Part shown: piece by piece, positions 1 to 9,870 of the stretch
How positions within the stretch are numbered: position 1 is the first letter of the stretch
How the letters are laid out: every line of letters begins with the position of its first letter
NCBI GenBank assembly: GCA_002308815.1
Contig: DBVX01000017.1
Span: forward strand, 2,096-30,528
Direction: 5' to 3'
From: Bacteroidales bacterium UBA1253
Lineage (GTDB): Bacteria > Bacteroidota > Bacteroidia > Bacteroidales > Paludibacteraceae
DNA length: 28,433 nucleotides
Notes under the pieces: generated by a model
What the model was told of the DNA's origin: nothing
What the model saw: the letters and a program-made list of their open reading frames with translations, nothing else
The model's database searches: none
Position numbers and translations under genes: made by a program

Positions 1-839
1 ACGTCAATCTCCTGAATGACCATCGACGAGTCGTGACGGAAGCGGTCGCCCTCGGTGAGCAGTTCGCCGTTCTCGGCGATGTAGGTGGAGCCGGAGAAGA
101 CGATATCCGATGACGATTCGCCCACGCCGGAGGATGTATAGACGTAGCCGCAATGCACGCGGGCGGACTGCTGGGTGATCATCTGGCGGCGGAAAGCGTG
201 CTTGCCCGTTATGCAGTTGCTGGACGAGAGGTTGAAGACAAGTTCAGCGCCCTGAATGGCCAGCTGGGTGGACGGAGGCAGCGGTGACCACAAGTCCTCG
301 CATATCTCGATGCCGAAGCAGCAGTTGCGCGTCATGAACAGCAGGTCGGGTCCGAAGGGCACGTCGCCGCACCACAGTTCGATGGTGGGGATGCGGGGTA
401 TCAGTCCCTCCGCCGAATGCTGCATAGCCGCCCTGCCGGAGGTGAACCAGCGTTTCTCATAGAACTCGCCCGTGTTGGGGAGATTGACCTTGGGAACCAC
501 GCCGACCACATCGCCATCGGTCATAACGAACGCGCAGTTGTAGAGGTTGTTGTCCACCTTGAGCGGTGCACCAACGAGGACGATGATTGGTTTCTCGCGG
601 GTGAAATCGCAGATGTTCTCCAATCCTTTGAGGGTGTTCTGCTGCAGGCGTTGGGTGAAAAAGAGGTCGCCGCAGGTATAACCTGTCAGGGTCAGTTCGG
701 GGAAGCAGATGATCTCCACACCTTCCTCCACGGCTTCCGTTATCTGTTGCTTGACCCGCTCCACGTTGTAGGAGCAGTCTGCCACGCGCATCATCGGCAC
801 CGCCGCCGCCACGCGCACAAATCCAAAATTATCTTTCAT
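1..839 (-). CDS. nadE: Glutamine-dependent NAD+ synthetase, N-terminal part (cut by window edge)
   Basis: NadE makes NAD+ from deamido-NAD+ and ATP, using ammonia released from glutamine by an N-terminal nitrilase-fold glutaminase domain. Only about 279 residues of that N-terminal region are in the window; the C-terminal synthetase domain lies beyond position 1. The start is the ATG at 837-839 (MKDNFGFVRV...). The nitrilase triad is visible: Glu48 in CFPELTLTGY, Lys117 in VVPKVNLPN and Cys180 in GIEICEDLW. The motif GKHAFRRQMITQQSAR and the following YTSSGVGESSSD also fit the bacterial two-domain enzyme. It is the last gene seen in the minus-strand run from relA/spoT and lies 16 bases after the CvpA-like gene. 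The glutaminase domain makes NadE of the glutamine-dependent type much likelier than a stand-alone amidase, but the synthetase half was not seen. Confidence 0.92.
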   Translation of the reverse strand, partial: MKDNFGFVRVAAAVPMMRVADCSYNVERVKQQITEAVEEGVEIICFPELTLTGYTCGDLFFTQRLQQNTLKGLENICDFTREKPIIVLVGAPLKVDNNLYNCAFVMTDGDVVGVVPKVNLPNTGEFYEKRWFTSGRAAMQHSAEGLIPRIPTIELWCGDVPFGPDLLFMTRNCCFGIEICEDLWSPLPPSTQLAIQGAELVFNLSSSNCITGKHAFRRQMITQQSARVHCGYVYTSSGVGESSSDIVFSGSTYIAENGELLTEGDRFRHDSSMVIQEID

Positions 840-855
840 ACTGTTTGTGTTATCA

Positions 856-1332
856 TTATCGGGCAAGTATCTGATTGGCAATAGACAGTGCGGGGTCATA
901 AAGCAGCGAACTCTCGTGCAGGGACTGGGGCAGCAGGTTCCACTGCGCGTCCACTTGACCCATGAGGAAAATGACCACCAGCACAATGACCGCCCATTTG
1001 GCCACGCCGAACACCGCCCCAAGCAGGCGGTTCGCCCAACCGAGACTGATGGCTTTCAGTAACTTGGACAGCAGCGAACCGACTATATGAAGGACGATGG
1101 CAATCCCTATAAAGAGCAGCGAATACGCCACGAGGTTGCATACGGGTTCCGGCCATGCGAACTGACCGAGCAGCCACGCGGCAAAGACACCGCCCCACAG
1201 GCGCGCACCGAAATAGCCGAGGATGACAGCCGCAATCGCCATAATCTCCTTGACAAGTCCGCGCATGATACCCCTCACCAGTCCTATGAGCAGGGGCAGC
1301 GCAATCACTATGTCCAGCCAGCAGATGTTCAC
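856..1332 (-). CDS. CvpA-family inner membrane protein
   Basis: This 158-residue hydrophobic protein has about four predicted membrane spans (roughly residues 5-25, 28-50, 62-88 and 105-128). The N-terminus, WLDIVIALPLLIGLVRGIMRGLVKE, is the typical CvpA/colicin V production family opening, in which a short first helix is followed by a G-x-x-R-G-x-x-R-G motif. The family is linked to colicin V export, envelope homeostasis and purine-gene neighbourhoods, but its biochemical role is not established. It starts 3 bases after the stop of the DUF5689 lipoprotein gene and ends 16 bases before nadE, so it is very likely co-transcribed with both. Family assignment is confident; function is not. Confidence 0.85.
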   Translation of the reverse strand: MNICWLDIVIALPLLIGLVRGIMRGLVKEIMAIAAVILGYFGARLWGGVFAAWLLGQFAWPEPVCNLVAYSLLFIGIAIVLHIVGSLLSKLLKAISLGWANRLLGAVFGVAKWAVIVLVVIFLMGQVDAQWNLLPQSLHESSLLYDPALSIANQILAR

Positions 1333-1335
1333 CTC

Positions 1336-2508
1336 TTATTCGCCGTACTCGATGCGCGGCCACAATTGACCCGTTGTCGTATGATAAAGCATCAGATCGT
1401 CCAGCGAGCGGATAGTGATTGACCAGTCGTCCCAAGCGGGAGCATTGCTGTCCGAACCGCTGTATATCTTGGTTTGATTGTTGTCACGGTAATAACTCAA
1501 TATGCCCGTTACGTTGCCCACGTAGGCGGGGCAGTTGGCAATGCCCTGGCTGTCCGCGCCGGGCAAGTAGAAATGGGAGAACTTGGCGTACTCGGAAACG
1601 GAAACCAATGTCTGATTGCCGTTGTCGTCGGCTATGATGCGCGACTGCGGATACCCAATGTTGCCCGTGGTCGGAGCGAAGACATTGGCACCGGAGCCGT
1701 TGGTGAAATCGTCGGGATTGTTGGTCGTGCAGTCTGTCGCATCGCCGTAATTGGAGTACTGCCCAGTGTAATGCACGTCCTTGATGCAGACCAGTTTGCC
1801 GTCCTCCAGACGGTTGTCCACCTGGTTGAGGTTGTTGACAAAGTCGGTTATCAGCACCGTGTCGCAGTGGGGTGTCTGGGGAAGACCGACCAATGTGGTG
1901 CGTTTCTTAAACTCGGCAAACGGGATGCGTCCCGGCGCCCAGCCCACTTTCTCCTCGGCTTTGTTGGCATAGACGTTGTTGTTGTAGGTGGGAACGCAGA
2001 GCTGGGGCTGGTTGGCGTAACGACCTATCGCCAATCCGTCAATGCGGATGAGCACTTCCTGTCCGAGCTGGTACATGCCGCCTACCGAACTGGCATCCAC
2101 CGAGATACGCAACGCCTGCTGCTTGCCGTTCACCATCTGTTGGATGCAGAGCGACTTGTAGAAATTGCCGGACAGGTCGTCCGTCGTGATGCGTCCGCAT
2201 ATAAACAATGGCTGACCGACGGGCAGCGTGTCGATGGAGAAGAGCCAGACGGTGTCAAGATACGGGTCGTATGTGTGCCCCTTGCCCGAGGCGCGGAGGC
2301 GGTACAAGGCAGGGTCGCAGTAGTTGCCTTGTTCGGTCATATAGGGGGGCTGCTTGAGTTCGTTGAGCGTTAGCAGTTTGCCGCCAGCGGCGGAAACCAA
2401 CCCTGCAACGTCTTCCATATAGCGTGTCTGCGGCTCTTCCGTGCGGCAGGAGGCGAGAAACAAACCGACAAGAATAATGGCGGAAAGAATAAAAGACTGT
2501 GTTTTCAT
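1336..2508 (-). CDS. DUF5689-type surface lipoprotein
   Basis: This 390-residue protein has a lipoprotein signal: a hydrophobic stretch, then the lipobox LASC with the lipidated cysteine at residue 21. It is followed by RTEEP, whose acidic residues resemble the export signal that sends Bacteroidota lipoproteins to the cell surface. The body (GRITTDDLSGNFYKSLCIQ..., repeated VSVDASS and IRIDGLAIG segments) matches the DUF5689 domain as I know it: OB-like beta structure, often with DUF5017 or a bacterial-nuclease-like C-terminus. These lipoproteins commonly accompany a TonB-dependent receptor, and here the receptor gene is 18 bases upstream. The pair probably forms an outer-membrane uptake complex in which the lipoprotein acts as a surface lid or binding subunit. 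The substrate is unknown. Confidence 0.75.
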   Translation of the reverse strand: MKTQSFILSAIILVGLFLASCRTEEPQTRYMEDVAGLVSAAGGKLLTLNELKQPPYMTEQGNYCDPALYRLRASGKGHTYDPYLDTVWLFSIDTLPVGQPLFICGRITTDDLSGNFYKSLCIQQMVNGKQQALRISVDASSVGGMYQLGQEVLIRIDGLAIGRYANQPQLCVPTYNNNVYANKAEEKVGWAPGRIPFAEFKKRTTLVGLPQTPHCDTVLITDFVNNLNQVDNRLEDGKLVCIKDVHYTGQYSNYGDATDCTTNNPDDFTNGSGANVFAPTTGNIGYPQSRIIADDNGNQTLVSVSEYAKFSHFYLPGADSQGIANCPAYVGNVTGILSYYRDNNQTKIYSGSDSNAPAWDDWSITIRSLDDLMLYHTTTGQLWPRIEYGE

Positions 2509-2526
2509 GGTTCTGTTCCTCCTGAT

Positions 2527-5500
2527 TTAGAATTTGTAGGTGAGAGTAAGGTAGAAGTTAGCACCCCAGGCGTAGTAGTACTTGGCGGGGAATTTCCACG
2601 CGTTGGCGGTGATGACGGAGTTCTTGTCATCCTCCACACCCTGTTTGGTGGCGCGAGGCAGACGCGCCTGCTGGTAACCGCCGGTTTTGAAGTGAACGTT
2701 GTTGCCGATGTTGGTGCAGGAAAGGTTGATGGAAAGTGACTGGCGTTTGGGCAGGTAGATGAGTTTGCCGATGCTCAAGTCAATGAGAAAACGATTCCAC
2801 ACATTCTCCGCCGCAAGACTCTCTTGCTGGTCAAGGATGTTATAGGGGTATTTGAGTTCGGGTTTGCCGTTTGCGTCTGTTTCGCCTGTCAGTGCGCCGG
2901 CATCCTTGTACGAGCCGTTCACATTGATGGCACTGCCCGTGAGGTCATCATACGTCACATCCGTATAGAGGCTCTTCATGCGGCGGGAAGGAGCGACACC
3001 AAGATAGTTCCAATCGTAGTAACTGAGTGTCACATCGGCGAACCACATCTTCGGGTGGAAGAACGAGAGTTTGAGCGAGGCGTTCACCTGCGGACCGTTG
3101 CTCACGCGTACACCCTTCATCATCACCGAGTCACGCAGCTCATACACGTTGCCCTTGGCCGTCGTGCCTAATGCCATACCGTTCTCCGCCGATGTTACCA
3201 CCGCAGCGTTGTCGGTATAGCGGTAGTCGCCGATGGAGGTTGCAGCCGAAAGGGTGAAATAGGTGCCAAGTTTGACAGCCGCAGCGGCTTCAATACCGCA
3301 GTGGCGGCGGTTAAGTCCCGTCATCGCCTGATTGACAAACGTGCGCGCCTCGTCATCGTAGTAGCCGTTCAGTTCCATACCGTCCCAAAAACGCGAATAG
3401 AAGCCTGTGATGCGACCGCGCACAATGGGATAGTTGAACTCATACGTGAGGTCGCCGCCCACTGTCTTTTCCGAAGCTCCGTAGTACTCTTTCAGGTTGC
3501 GGGCTGTGTCATGAGTGTAGATGGAAGCCACGGCACGGTCGTGAACGCGCGGCGAAATGTAGGCGTTGCGCGCCAGCGGAGCCTGCGTCATTGCCAGAGC
3601 GTTGAACTTGATATGGTTGCGTCCGTTAATCTTGTAGGTGAAACCAGCCTTGAAAGAAGGGTCAACAAAATGGTGACGGAAACCGTGGTAGATGTCCAGA
3701 GTCTTGACCAGTTTTCCATCCTTTATCACTTGCGAACCTTCCTGCCCGATGTAGTATTCCTGCATATCCTTCTGAAGGATGCTCAGATAGACGGCGCGAC
3801 CGTTGAGCATCGTGGAGGTACGCTGTATCTGCGTGTAGGCGATTTGCAGCGCATAGTAAAGATCAAAGTTGCGCCAGTTCCATTCGTTCTGATACCACAA
3901 CTTGTCGTTGGACATCTCGATATTGTAGTCATAGCCGAAGCGGTCTCCCTGCTTGATTACGCGGGCATCCGCTATTGTTCCGTCGGCTTTGAGAGCCACA
4001 TTGTTCTGCTTCACCACAACCATCTGCGCCTGCGTCATACCGATGTTCTCCGCCAGTTCGGCAATATCCCGCTCGGCGAAGGGGTCGATGTCAATCCACT
4101 GGTTGCCGCCCAGCAGGTCGTCAATCGTCTTGTAGTGGCGGCCTGTGGATTGTTTGAATTCCAGTCCGGCGGTCATCCTCAGATGGTCAAACTGCGTGTT
4201 CTGATAGACAGCCGATGCCATCATCTCGCCTATATCGTTGTGGCGGCGCTCCTGTATGTAGCGGGCGGAGCCGTTCGGGTTGTTGATGTTGTTGGCGTGG
4301 TTGGCAAGGTAGATGGCATCCCAGTCAATCTGCGTGGTCTGGCTGTTGCGGGAGGTCCAGTCGTTGTGCATCCGCTCGTAGGTGGTCCGGTCGATGCTTC
4401 CTCCCACATAGTTGCCAGCCTCGTCGTAGAATCCGTTGCCTAATGGCTTGCCACTCATATCTTTATCAATAAAATTTCCATTTTGGTTAATCTGGTTGTC
4501 CCACAGGAAGGAGGGCATGTTACGGTAGTAATCGGGACGCGGGTCGGGAGCGTTGTAGTAATTCAGCGCGGAGTTGGAGTAGAACGAGTAGTGTCCGCCG
4601 GCAGCAACGTGCAGCGACTGCTTGTCGCTGATCTTGAAGTTGTAGCCAAGAATAACGGTGGGGTCGTAACTGTGGACGATGCGTGAGTTGCGCATCTTGC
4701 CGTCCTGATAGCCCCAGTAGGGGTTGTAGTTGTTCCATCCCCACTGGGTGGCGTTGTATTGGTTGGTCAGGTCATAGACCTCCTGCGTCACCGCCGCCGA
4801 CTGTCCGCGCATCGTGGGCGCGCCGAACGTGATGATGTTCAGTTTGTGGCGCGTACCCCATTGCTTTTCCGCCGAGAAGAAATAGCCGAAGGAGTTGTAA
4901 ACGATGCCTTCCCCAATCATGCCCTTCCGGTTGATATACGGCGTGCCGCGATAGGCTATCTGTGCGGCGAACGCCCAGCCGTTGTCAAGCAGTCCGCTCG
5001 AATAGGTGGCGCGGACAACGCCCTTGTAGTTGCGGTTGGTGGCGGCAATGCCCACTTTCCAGCCCTGCGCGTAGCGGGTCGCCCCCATCAGGTAGTTGGT
5101 CGCGTTGCCCACACCGCCGAAGGTGTAGTTGGTCGCCTCAATCGCCTGATTGGTCTCCTTGTAGCGGGACGCGTCGTTCAGACCTCCCATCGCGGAGAAG
5201 TTGAACTGTCCGCGCTCGGCGGAGTTGAACGACAGACCCTCCACGTAGTAGGTCTCGTAGGTCTGGTTGTAGCCGCGGTTGCGGTAGCGCGCCGTGGACC
5301 AAGCCCAGGATGTGAGCGAGTTGAACACGTCCTTCGAGGAGGAGGTCATCGATGCCTGCTCCTGCGACGAGCCTTCGTCATCGTTCAAATCCTGCTCAGC
5401 GAGGTTAAGCAGCACCTCGTCCTGCGACTCTTTAACAATGTCGGGCTGAAGGTAAATGACATCCAATACGGTTGACTGACCCTCATGGAGTTGGATCAGT

Positions 5501-5754
5501 TCCACGGTAGCCTTGAAACCGTCCGCCTCCACAATCAGTTCCTCGTCACCGCCTTGCAGTTGGATGAAGGAGAACTGACCTTCCTGATTGGTGACGGTCG
5601 ATATGGCCTGATTGCCCAGTGTGACGGTGGCACCGGCTATTCCCTTGTCGTCCTGCTTGGAGACGACACGCCCGTAGAGCGAGACCTTACCGCTTTGCGC
5701 CCATAGGGATGCCAAAGCGGAGAAGAGTATCAGAAGAGTGGTGATTTTCTTCAT
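2527..5754 (-). CDS. TonB-dependent outer-membrane receptor with carboxypeptidase-regulatory-like N-terminal domain
   Basis: The protein is 1075 residues from the ATG at 5752-5754. The frame stays open upstream to 5844, but that extension lies inside asnS and lacks the signal peptide; MKKITTLL...LWAQ gives a clean one (cleavage near residue 20). Residues about 24-105 form a CarboxypepD_reg-like beta-sandwich (GRVVSKQDDKGIAGATVTLG). The plug region (about 140-240, including YYVEGLSFNS) is divergent and lacks the usual clear IRG/DG plug signature. The rest is a large barrel rich in aromatic strand ends, finishing in LTLTYKF with the terminal phenylalanine expected for barrel assembly. It imports an unknown substrate across the outer membrane using TonB energy. 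It begins 19 bases after asnS and is followed by its likely lipoprotein partner. Confidence 0.85.
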   Translation of the reverse strand: MKKITTLLILFSALASLWAQSGKVSLYGRVVSKQDDKGIAGATVTLGNQAISTVTNQEGQFSFIQLQGGDEELIVEADGFKATVELIQLHEGQSTVLDVIYLQPDIVKESQDEVLLNLAEQDLNDDEGSSQEQASMTSSSKDVFNSLTSWAWSTARYRNRGYNQTYETYYVEGLSFNSAERGQFNFSAMGGLNDASRYKETNQAIEATNYTFGGVGNATNYLMGATRYAQGWKVGIAATNRNYKGVVRATYSSGLLDNGWAFAAQIAYRGTPYINRKGMIGEGIVYNSFGYFFSAEKQWGTRHKLNIITFGAPTMRGQSAAVTQEVYDLTNQYNATQWGWNNYNPYWGYQDGKMRNSRIVHSYDPTVILGYNFKISDKQSLHVAAGGHYSFYSNSALNYYNAPDPRPDYYRNMPSFLWDNQINQNGNFIDKDMSGKPLGNGFYDEAGNYVGGSIDRTTYERMHNDWTSRNSQTTQIDWDAIYLANHANNINNPNGSARYIQERRHNDIGEMMASAVYQNTQFDHLRMTAGLEFKQSTGRHYKTIDDLLGGNQWIDIDPFAERDIAELAENIGMTQAQMVVVKQNNVALKADGTIADARVIKQGDRFGYDYNIEMSNDKLWYQNEWNWRNFDLYYALQIAYTQIQRTSTMLNGRAVYLSILQKDMQEYYIGQEGSQVIKDGKLVKTLDIYHGFRHHFVDPSFKAGFTYKINGRNHIKFNALAMTQAPLARNAYISPRVHDRAVASIYTHDTARNLKEYYGASEKTVGGDLTYEFNYPIVRGRITGFYSRFWDGMELNGYYDDEARTFVNQAMTGLNRRHCGIEAAAAVKLGTYFTLSAATSIGDYRYTDNAAVVTSAENGMALGTTAKGNVYELRDSVMMKGVRVSNGPQVNASLKLSFFHPKMWFADVTLSYYDWNYLGVAPSRRMKSLYTDVTYDDLTGSAINVNGSYKDAGALTGETDANGKPELKYPYNILDQQESLAAENVWNRFLIDLSIGKLIYLPKRQSLSINLSCTNIGNNVHFKTGGYQQARLPRATKQGVEDDKNSVITANAWKFPAKYYYAWGANFYLTLTYKF

Positions 5755-5773
5755 ATTATGAGTGTTTTGATGT

Positions 5774-7183
5774 TTAGAACTCTGCGTTTTTGGGTGTACG
5801 CGGGAAAGGTATGACATCGCGTATGTTCTGCATACCTGTAACAAACAGCATCAGCCGTTCGAAGCCCAGACCGAATCCGGCGTGGGGTGCGGAGCCGAAG
5901 CGGCGCGTGTCGAGATACCACTGGTAGTTGGACATATCCATTCCGCGACGCTCAATCTCGCGGTCGAGTTTGTCGAAACTCTCCTCGCGGACAGAACCGC
6001 CGATGATTTCGCCTATCTGCGGGAACAGCACGTCCGTTCCCTGCACTGTTTCACGTCCTTTCTCTTCGCCCTCGTTCTGCTTCATATAGAAAGCCTTGAT
6101 GGTACGGGGATAGTCGGTCATGATGACGGGTTTGCGGAAATGCTCCTCCACGAGATACCGCTCGTGCTCCGAACTGAGGTCATCGCCCCATTCGCAGGGG
6201 AACTCGAATTTCTTTCCGTTGTTGATTGCCTCTTTCAGAATACGGATGCCCTCGGTGTAGGGCAGACGGACAAATTCGGTGTCCGCCACGCTCTCAAGAC
6301 GCGCTATCAGACCTTTGTCCACGAACTGGTTGAGGAACTGCAGGTCGTCCTGACAGTGGTCCAACGCCCAGCGGACACAGTACTTGATGAAGTCCTCCTC
6401 GATGTCCATCAGTTCCTTCTTGTCGATGAAAGCCATCTCCGGCTCAATCATCCAGAACTCCGCCAAGTGACGCGGCGTGTTGGAGTTCTCGGCGCGGAAC
6501 GTGGGACCGAAGGTGTAGATTCTGCCCAATGCGAGTGCTCCGAGTTCCCCCTCCAGCTGCCCGCTCACGGTCAGGGAGGTCATCTTGCCGAAGAAATCGT
6601 CGGAGTAGTCAATGTGTCCCGCCTCGTCGTATTGGAGTTTGTACAGGTTCTTGGTGGTAACTTGGAACATCTGACCCGCTCCCTCCGCATCGGAGGCGGT
6701 GATAAGCGGGGTATGGAAATAGTAGTAGCCGTGTTCGTGGAAGTAAGTATGGATAGCCATCGCCATATTGTGACGTATGCGGAACACGGCTCCGAACGTG
6801 TTGGTACGGGGACGCAGATGAGCGATTGAACGCAGATACTCCATGCTCAGCCCTTTCTTCTGGAGCGGGTATCTCTCCGGATCCGCTGTGCCATAGACTT
6901 CCAGTTCAGTCAGCTGGATTTCGACATCCTGTCCCGCTCCCTGCGAGGGGACGAGTATGCCGGTGGCGGATATGCAGGAGCCGGTGGTGACAGGCTTGAG
7001 CTGCTCCTCGCTGAACTTGGTCAAGTCGACCACAATCTGTATGTTCTTTATCGTTGAGCCGTCGTTGAGGGCGATAAAACTGACCTGTTTGTTGCCGCGA
7101 CGGCTGCGAACCCATCCGCGTACATTGACGGGACGGTCAAACTCCCTGCTTTGAAGAGCGGTGCGAATATCTGTGCGTTGCAT
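5774..7183 (-). CDS. asnS: Asparaginyl-tRNA synthetase
   Basis: AsnRS charges tRNA-Asn with asparagine. The 469-residue length is typical. An N-terminal anticodon-binding OB fold (about residues 18-100, [23 protein letters not shown]) precedes the class II catalytic core. Motif 2 is [22 protein letters not shown] (about 228-249) and motif 3 is [15 protein letters not shown] (about 436-450). The ending [15 protein letters not shown] distinguishes AsnRS from AspRS. The gene starts 45 bases after dnaB, and I see no convincing promoter in that gap, so it is probably read from upstream. Confidence 0.97.
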   Translation of the reverse strand: MQRTDIRTALQSREFDRPVNVRGWVRSRRGNKQVSFIALNDGSTIKNIQIVVDLTKFSEEQLKPVTTGSCISATGILVPSQGAGQDVEIQLTELEVYGTADPERYPLQKKGLSMEYLRSIAHLRPRTNTFGAVFRIRHNMAMAIHTYFHEHGYYYFHTPLITASDAEGAGQMFQVTTKNLYKLQYDEAGHIDYSDDFFGKMTSLTVSGQLEGELGALALGRIYTFGPTFRAENSNTPRHLAEFWMIEPEMAFIDKKELMDIEEDFIKYCVRWALDHCQDDLQFLNQFVDKGLIARLESVADTEFVRLPYTEGIRILKEAINNGKKFEFPCEWGDDLSSEHERYLVEEHFRKPVIMTDYPRTIKAFYMKQNEGEEKGRETVQGTDVLFPQIGEIIGGSVREESFDKLDREIERRGMDMSNYQWYLDTRRFGSAPHAGFGLGFERLMLFVTGMQNIRDVIPFPRTPKNAEF

Positions 7184-7228
7184 TTGTGTGTATGATTTTT
7201 GATTGGTTTTTCAGTAAGTGTGTATGGC

Positions 7229-8776
7229 TCAGAACGGAGGTGCTTCCTCACCGAATCCTCCGCTGACGGACGCGCCATCGGATGTCTCTACATAGTTGGC
7301 TTCGACGGTTTGGTTCATTCGGGAATGGAACACGCCGTTCAGTTCGTCCGACGGGATGGCGTCATCCTCGTTCTGGAACTTGGCATATTGGGCGCGGAAA
7401 CGAAGCCAGATGTCATCGGTGGCACCGTTACGGTGCTTGGCGACAATAATCTGCCCCAGACCGATGAGGCTCCGGCTGGTCTTGTCGTCGTTGGTTATGC
7501 CGTAATATTCGGGACGGTGGATGAAGCATACGATGTCCGCGTCCTGCTCGATGGCACCCGATTCGCGCAGGTCGCTCAATTGGGGTTTCTTGCCCGCAAT
7601 GCCCGTTCCGCCTCGCTGCTCCACGCTGCGGTTCAGCTGCGACAGGGCGATAATGGGAATATCCAGTTCCTTGGCAAGGGCTTTGAGGTTACGCGAGATG
7701 ATGCTGACCTCCTGCTCGCGGGAGCCGAAATTGACCCCGTTGGCGTTCATCAGCTGCAGGTAGTCGATGATGATAATCTGCACATGCTTCTCGCGGACCA
7801 GTTTGCGGGCTTTGGAACGGAACTCAAGAATGGACATGGCGGGCGTATCGTCCAAATACAACGGTGCGTTGCTCAGTTCGCCCACTTTGTTGTCCAGCTG
7901 CGCCCACTCCGCCTGTGTCAGGTTGCCGTTCTTGATTTTCTCGCCGGGAATCTCGCAGACGTTCATTATCAGACGGTTCGCAAGTTGTACGTTGGACATT
8001 TCCAGTGAGAACATCGCCACGGGTACGTGATAATTTACCGCAATGTTCTTCGCCATCGAAAGCACGAACGCCGTCTTGCCCATAGCGGGTCGGGCGGCGA
8101 TGATAATCAGGTCGCTTTTCTGCCATCCGCTGGTGATCTTGTCCAAAAGCGTGAATCCGGAAGGTATGCCGCTGATGTTGCCTTTGTTCTCTGCGGCTTT
8201 GTGCATACGGCTGAAGGCTGCGGACAGTACGGAGTCAATCTTGACCACATCGCGTTTCTGGTTGCGCTGCGAGATGGCGAAAATCTTTCCCTCCGCCTCT
8301 TCCAGCAGTTCGTCCACGTCCTGCGTGTCGTCGTATCCTTTCTCCTCCACTTCGGCAGCCATCCGTATCAGTTCGCGCGCCGTGGCTTTCTGCGCCACCA
8401 CCTGCGCGTGATAGCGGAGGTGGGCTGTGGATGCCACGCGCCGCGTCAGTTCGCTCAGGTACGCCGCTCCGCCCGCTTCCTCCAACGTGCCTAACGAGCG
8501 CAGACGGTCGGTAACCGACAGCAGGTCAATTGGCTGGTCTTTGACAGACAGCGACACCAACGCCTCGAAGATGCGCTGGTGCTTGTCGGAATAGAACGAG
8601 TCCACACGGAGCAGGTCGCTGACCATGGAGAACGCCTCCTTGTCAAGCATCAGCGCGCCCAGCACCGACTCCTCCATATCAAGAGCCTGCGGGGGCAGCT
8701 TGCCCATATCGTTAGCCCCGACCTTACGCGGGGCTGTCTCCTTGCGTCGGGGATTACTGGCGGTTGAGGCGGGCAT
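7229..8776 (-). CDS. dnaB: Replicative DNA helicase DnaB
   Basis: DnaB is the hexameric 5'-3' helicase that unwinds DNA at the replication fork and binds primase through its N-terminal domain. The 515-residue protein has the N-domain (about residues 25-130, LPPQALDMEESVLGALM), then the RecA-like core with Walker A ARPAMGKTA (228-236), Walker B IIIIDYLQLM (334-343) and the SQLNRSVEQR motif (379-388). No intein is present. The first ATG (8776) lies inside the end of meaB, giving a 23-base overlap and a 23-residue basic extension. Met24 (at 8707) is an alternative start, but Bacteroidales DnaB proteins often carry such an extension, so I keep the longer form. Translational coupling to meaB is likely. 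Confidence 0.97.
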   Translation of the reverse strand: MPASTASNPRRKETAPRKVGANDMGKLPPQALDMEESVLGALMLDKEAFSMVSDLLRVDSFYSDKHQRIFEALVSLSVKDQPIDLLSVTDRLRSLGTLEEAGGAAYLSELTRRVASTAHLRYHAQVVAQKATARELIRMAAEVEEKGYDDTQDVDELLEEAEGKIFAISQRNQKRDVVKIDSVLSAAFSRMHKAAENKGNISGIPSGFTLLDKITSGWQKSDLIIIAARPAMGKTAFVLSMAKNIAVNYHVPVAMFSLEMSNVQLANRLIMNVCEIPGEKIKNGNLTQAEWAQLDNKVGELSNAPLYLDDTPAMSILEFRSKARKLVREKHVQIIIIDYLQLMNANGVNFGSREQEVSIISRNLKALAKELDIPIIALSQLNRSVEQRGGTGIAGKKPQLSDLRESGAIEQDADIVCFIHRPEYYGITNDDKTSRSLIGLGQIIVAKHRNGATDDIWLRFRAQYAKFQNEDDAIPSDELNGVFHSRMNQTVEANYVETSDGASVSGGFGEEAPPF

Positions 8777-9848
8777 ATTCCTGCAGAAGTTTATTGGCAG
8801 CGATGAAGCTGCTTATCTTGTTGTCCAACACCTGTTTTTCCATTTCCGGTATCATCCGCTCCATCACGGGGTTCTGATAGAAGCCGTTCAGTAGCGCGGA
8901 GTGGATGGTCTCGTACATCCAGTACTTCGCCTGCTGCGTGCGCCGGTGGTCAAAGTAGCCGGTCTCCTTGGTGAAGCGTACATAGTCCTCCACCATCTTC
9001 CACACTTTGAGCACGCCGGTCTTGTCCACCGACGAGCAGGTCTCGGCGTAGGGCTTCCATCCTGATTCAGTCGGCGGGAAGAGAGCCAGCGCGTTCTTGA
9101 AGCTGACGCGGGCAGCCTGCGCGCGCTCGATGTTGCTGCCGTCACACTTGTTGATGGCTATTCCGTCCGCCATCTCCATTATGCCGCGCTTGATGCCCTG
9201 CAGCTCATCGCCTGTACCCGTCACCTGCAGCAGCAGGAAGAAATCCACCATCGAGTGGGCGGCTGTCTCGCTCTGCCCAACCCCGACGGTCTCCACCATA
9301 ATGGTGTCATACCCTGCCGCCTCGCACAGGACGATGGTCTCGCGTGTCTTTCTCGCCACGCCTCCCAGACTGCCCGCCGAAGGGGAAGGGCGTATGAAGG
9401 CGTTGGCTTCGGTGGAGAGTTCGTTCATGCGGGTCTTGTCGCCCAGTATCGACCCTTTGCTCCGTTCGGAGGAAGGGTCGATGGCGAGGACGGCGAGACG
9501 CTTGCCCTGATGGCAGAGCATCGTGCCGAGGGCTTCGATGAAGGTTGATTTGCCCGCTCCCGGAACACCCGTTATGCCCAAGCGTACCGAATTGCCCGAA
9601 TAAGGCAGGCACTGCTCAATCACTTTCTGGGCTGTCGCCTGATCTTTCGGCAGGCTGCTTTCTATCAGGGTGACCGCCTGACCGAGGAGCGTGATGTCAC
9701 GGTTGAGTATGCCCTCCACGTACTCCTCGGCGGTCAGTTCGCGTTTCTTGCGGCGGAACGTGGCGTAAGGGTTCACCTGCGGGAGGTTCTTCACCCCCTC
9801 GTTCACCACCAGCCCTTTGTACTGCTTGTCGTTTTCCGGATGCTGCAT
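8754..9848 (-). CDS. meaB: MeaB/ArgK-family G3E GTPase (methylmalonyl-CoA mutase chaperone)
   Basis: MeaB proteins use GTP hydrolysis to gate adenosylcobalamin loading and protect methylmalonyl-CoA mutase, which many Bacteroidales use to make propionate via succinate. The 364-residue protein shows the P-loop GVPGAGKST (94-102), a switch region with DPSSERSKGSILGDKTRM (about 124-141), ETVGVGQSE (about 186-194) and the guanine-specificity motif NKCD (233-236). The C-terminal helical dimerisation arm is present. The mutase genes are not in this window. The gene lies 22 bases after the DUF1573 gene and overlaps dnaB by 23 bases. A role for a different B12 enzyme cannot be excluded. Confidence 0.93.
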   Translation of the reverse strand: MQHPENDKQYKGLVVNEGVKNLPQVNPYATFRRKKRELTAEEYVEGILNRDITLLGQAVTLIESSLPKDQATAQKVIEQCLPYSGNSVRLGITGVPGAGKSTFIEALGTMLCHQGKRLAVLAIDPSSERSKGSILGDKTRMNELSTEANAFIRPSPSAGSLGGVARKTRETIVLCEAAGYDTIMVETVGVGQSETAAHSMVDFFLLLQVTGTGDELQGIKRGIMEMADGIAINKCDGSNIERAQAARVSFKNALALFPPTESGWKPYAETCSSVDKTGVLKVWKMVEDYVRFTKETGYFDHRRTQQAKYWMYETIHSALLNGFYQNPVMERMIPEMEKQVLDNKISSFIAANKLLQEYARLNRQ

Positions 9849-9870
9849 AAGGACTAAATTGCCTGTCGGC

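Noticed and set aside
5755..5844. Upstream start for the first TonB receptor (30 extra residues)
   Set aside because: The extension overlaps asnS and would bury the signal peptide.
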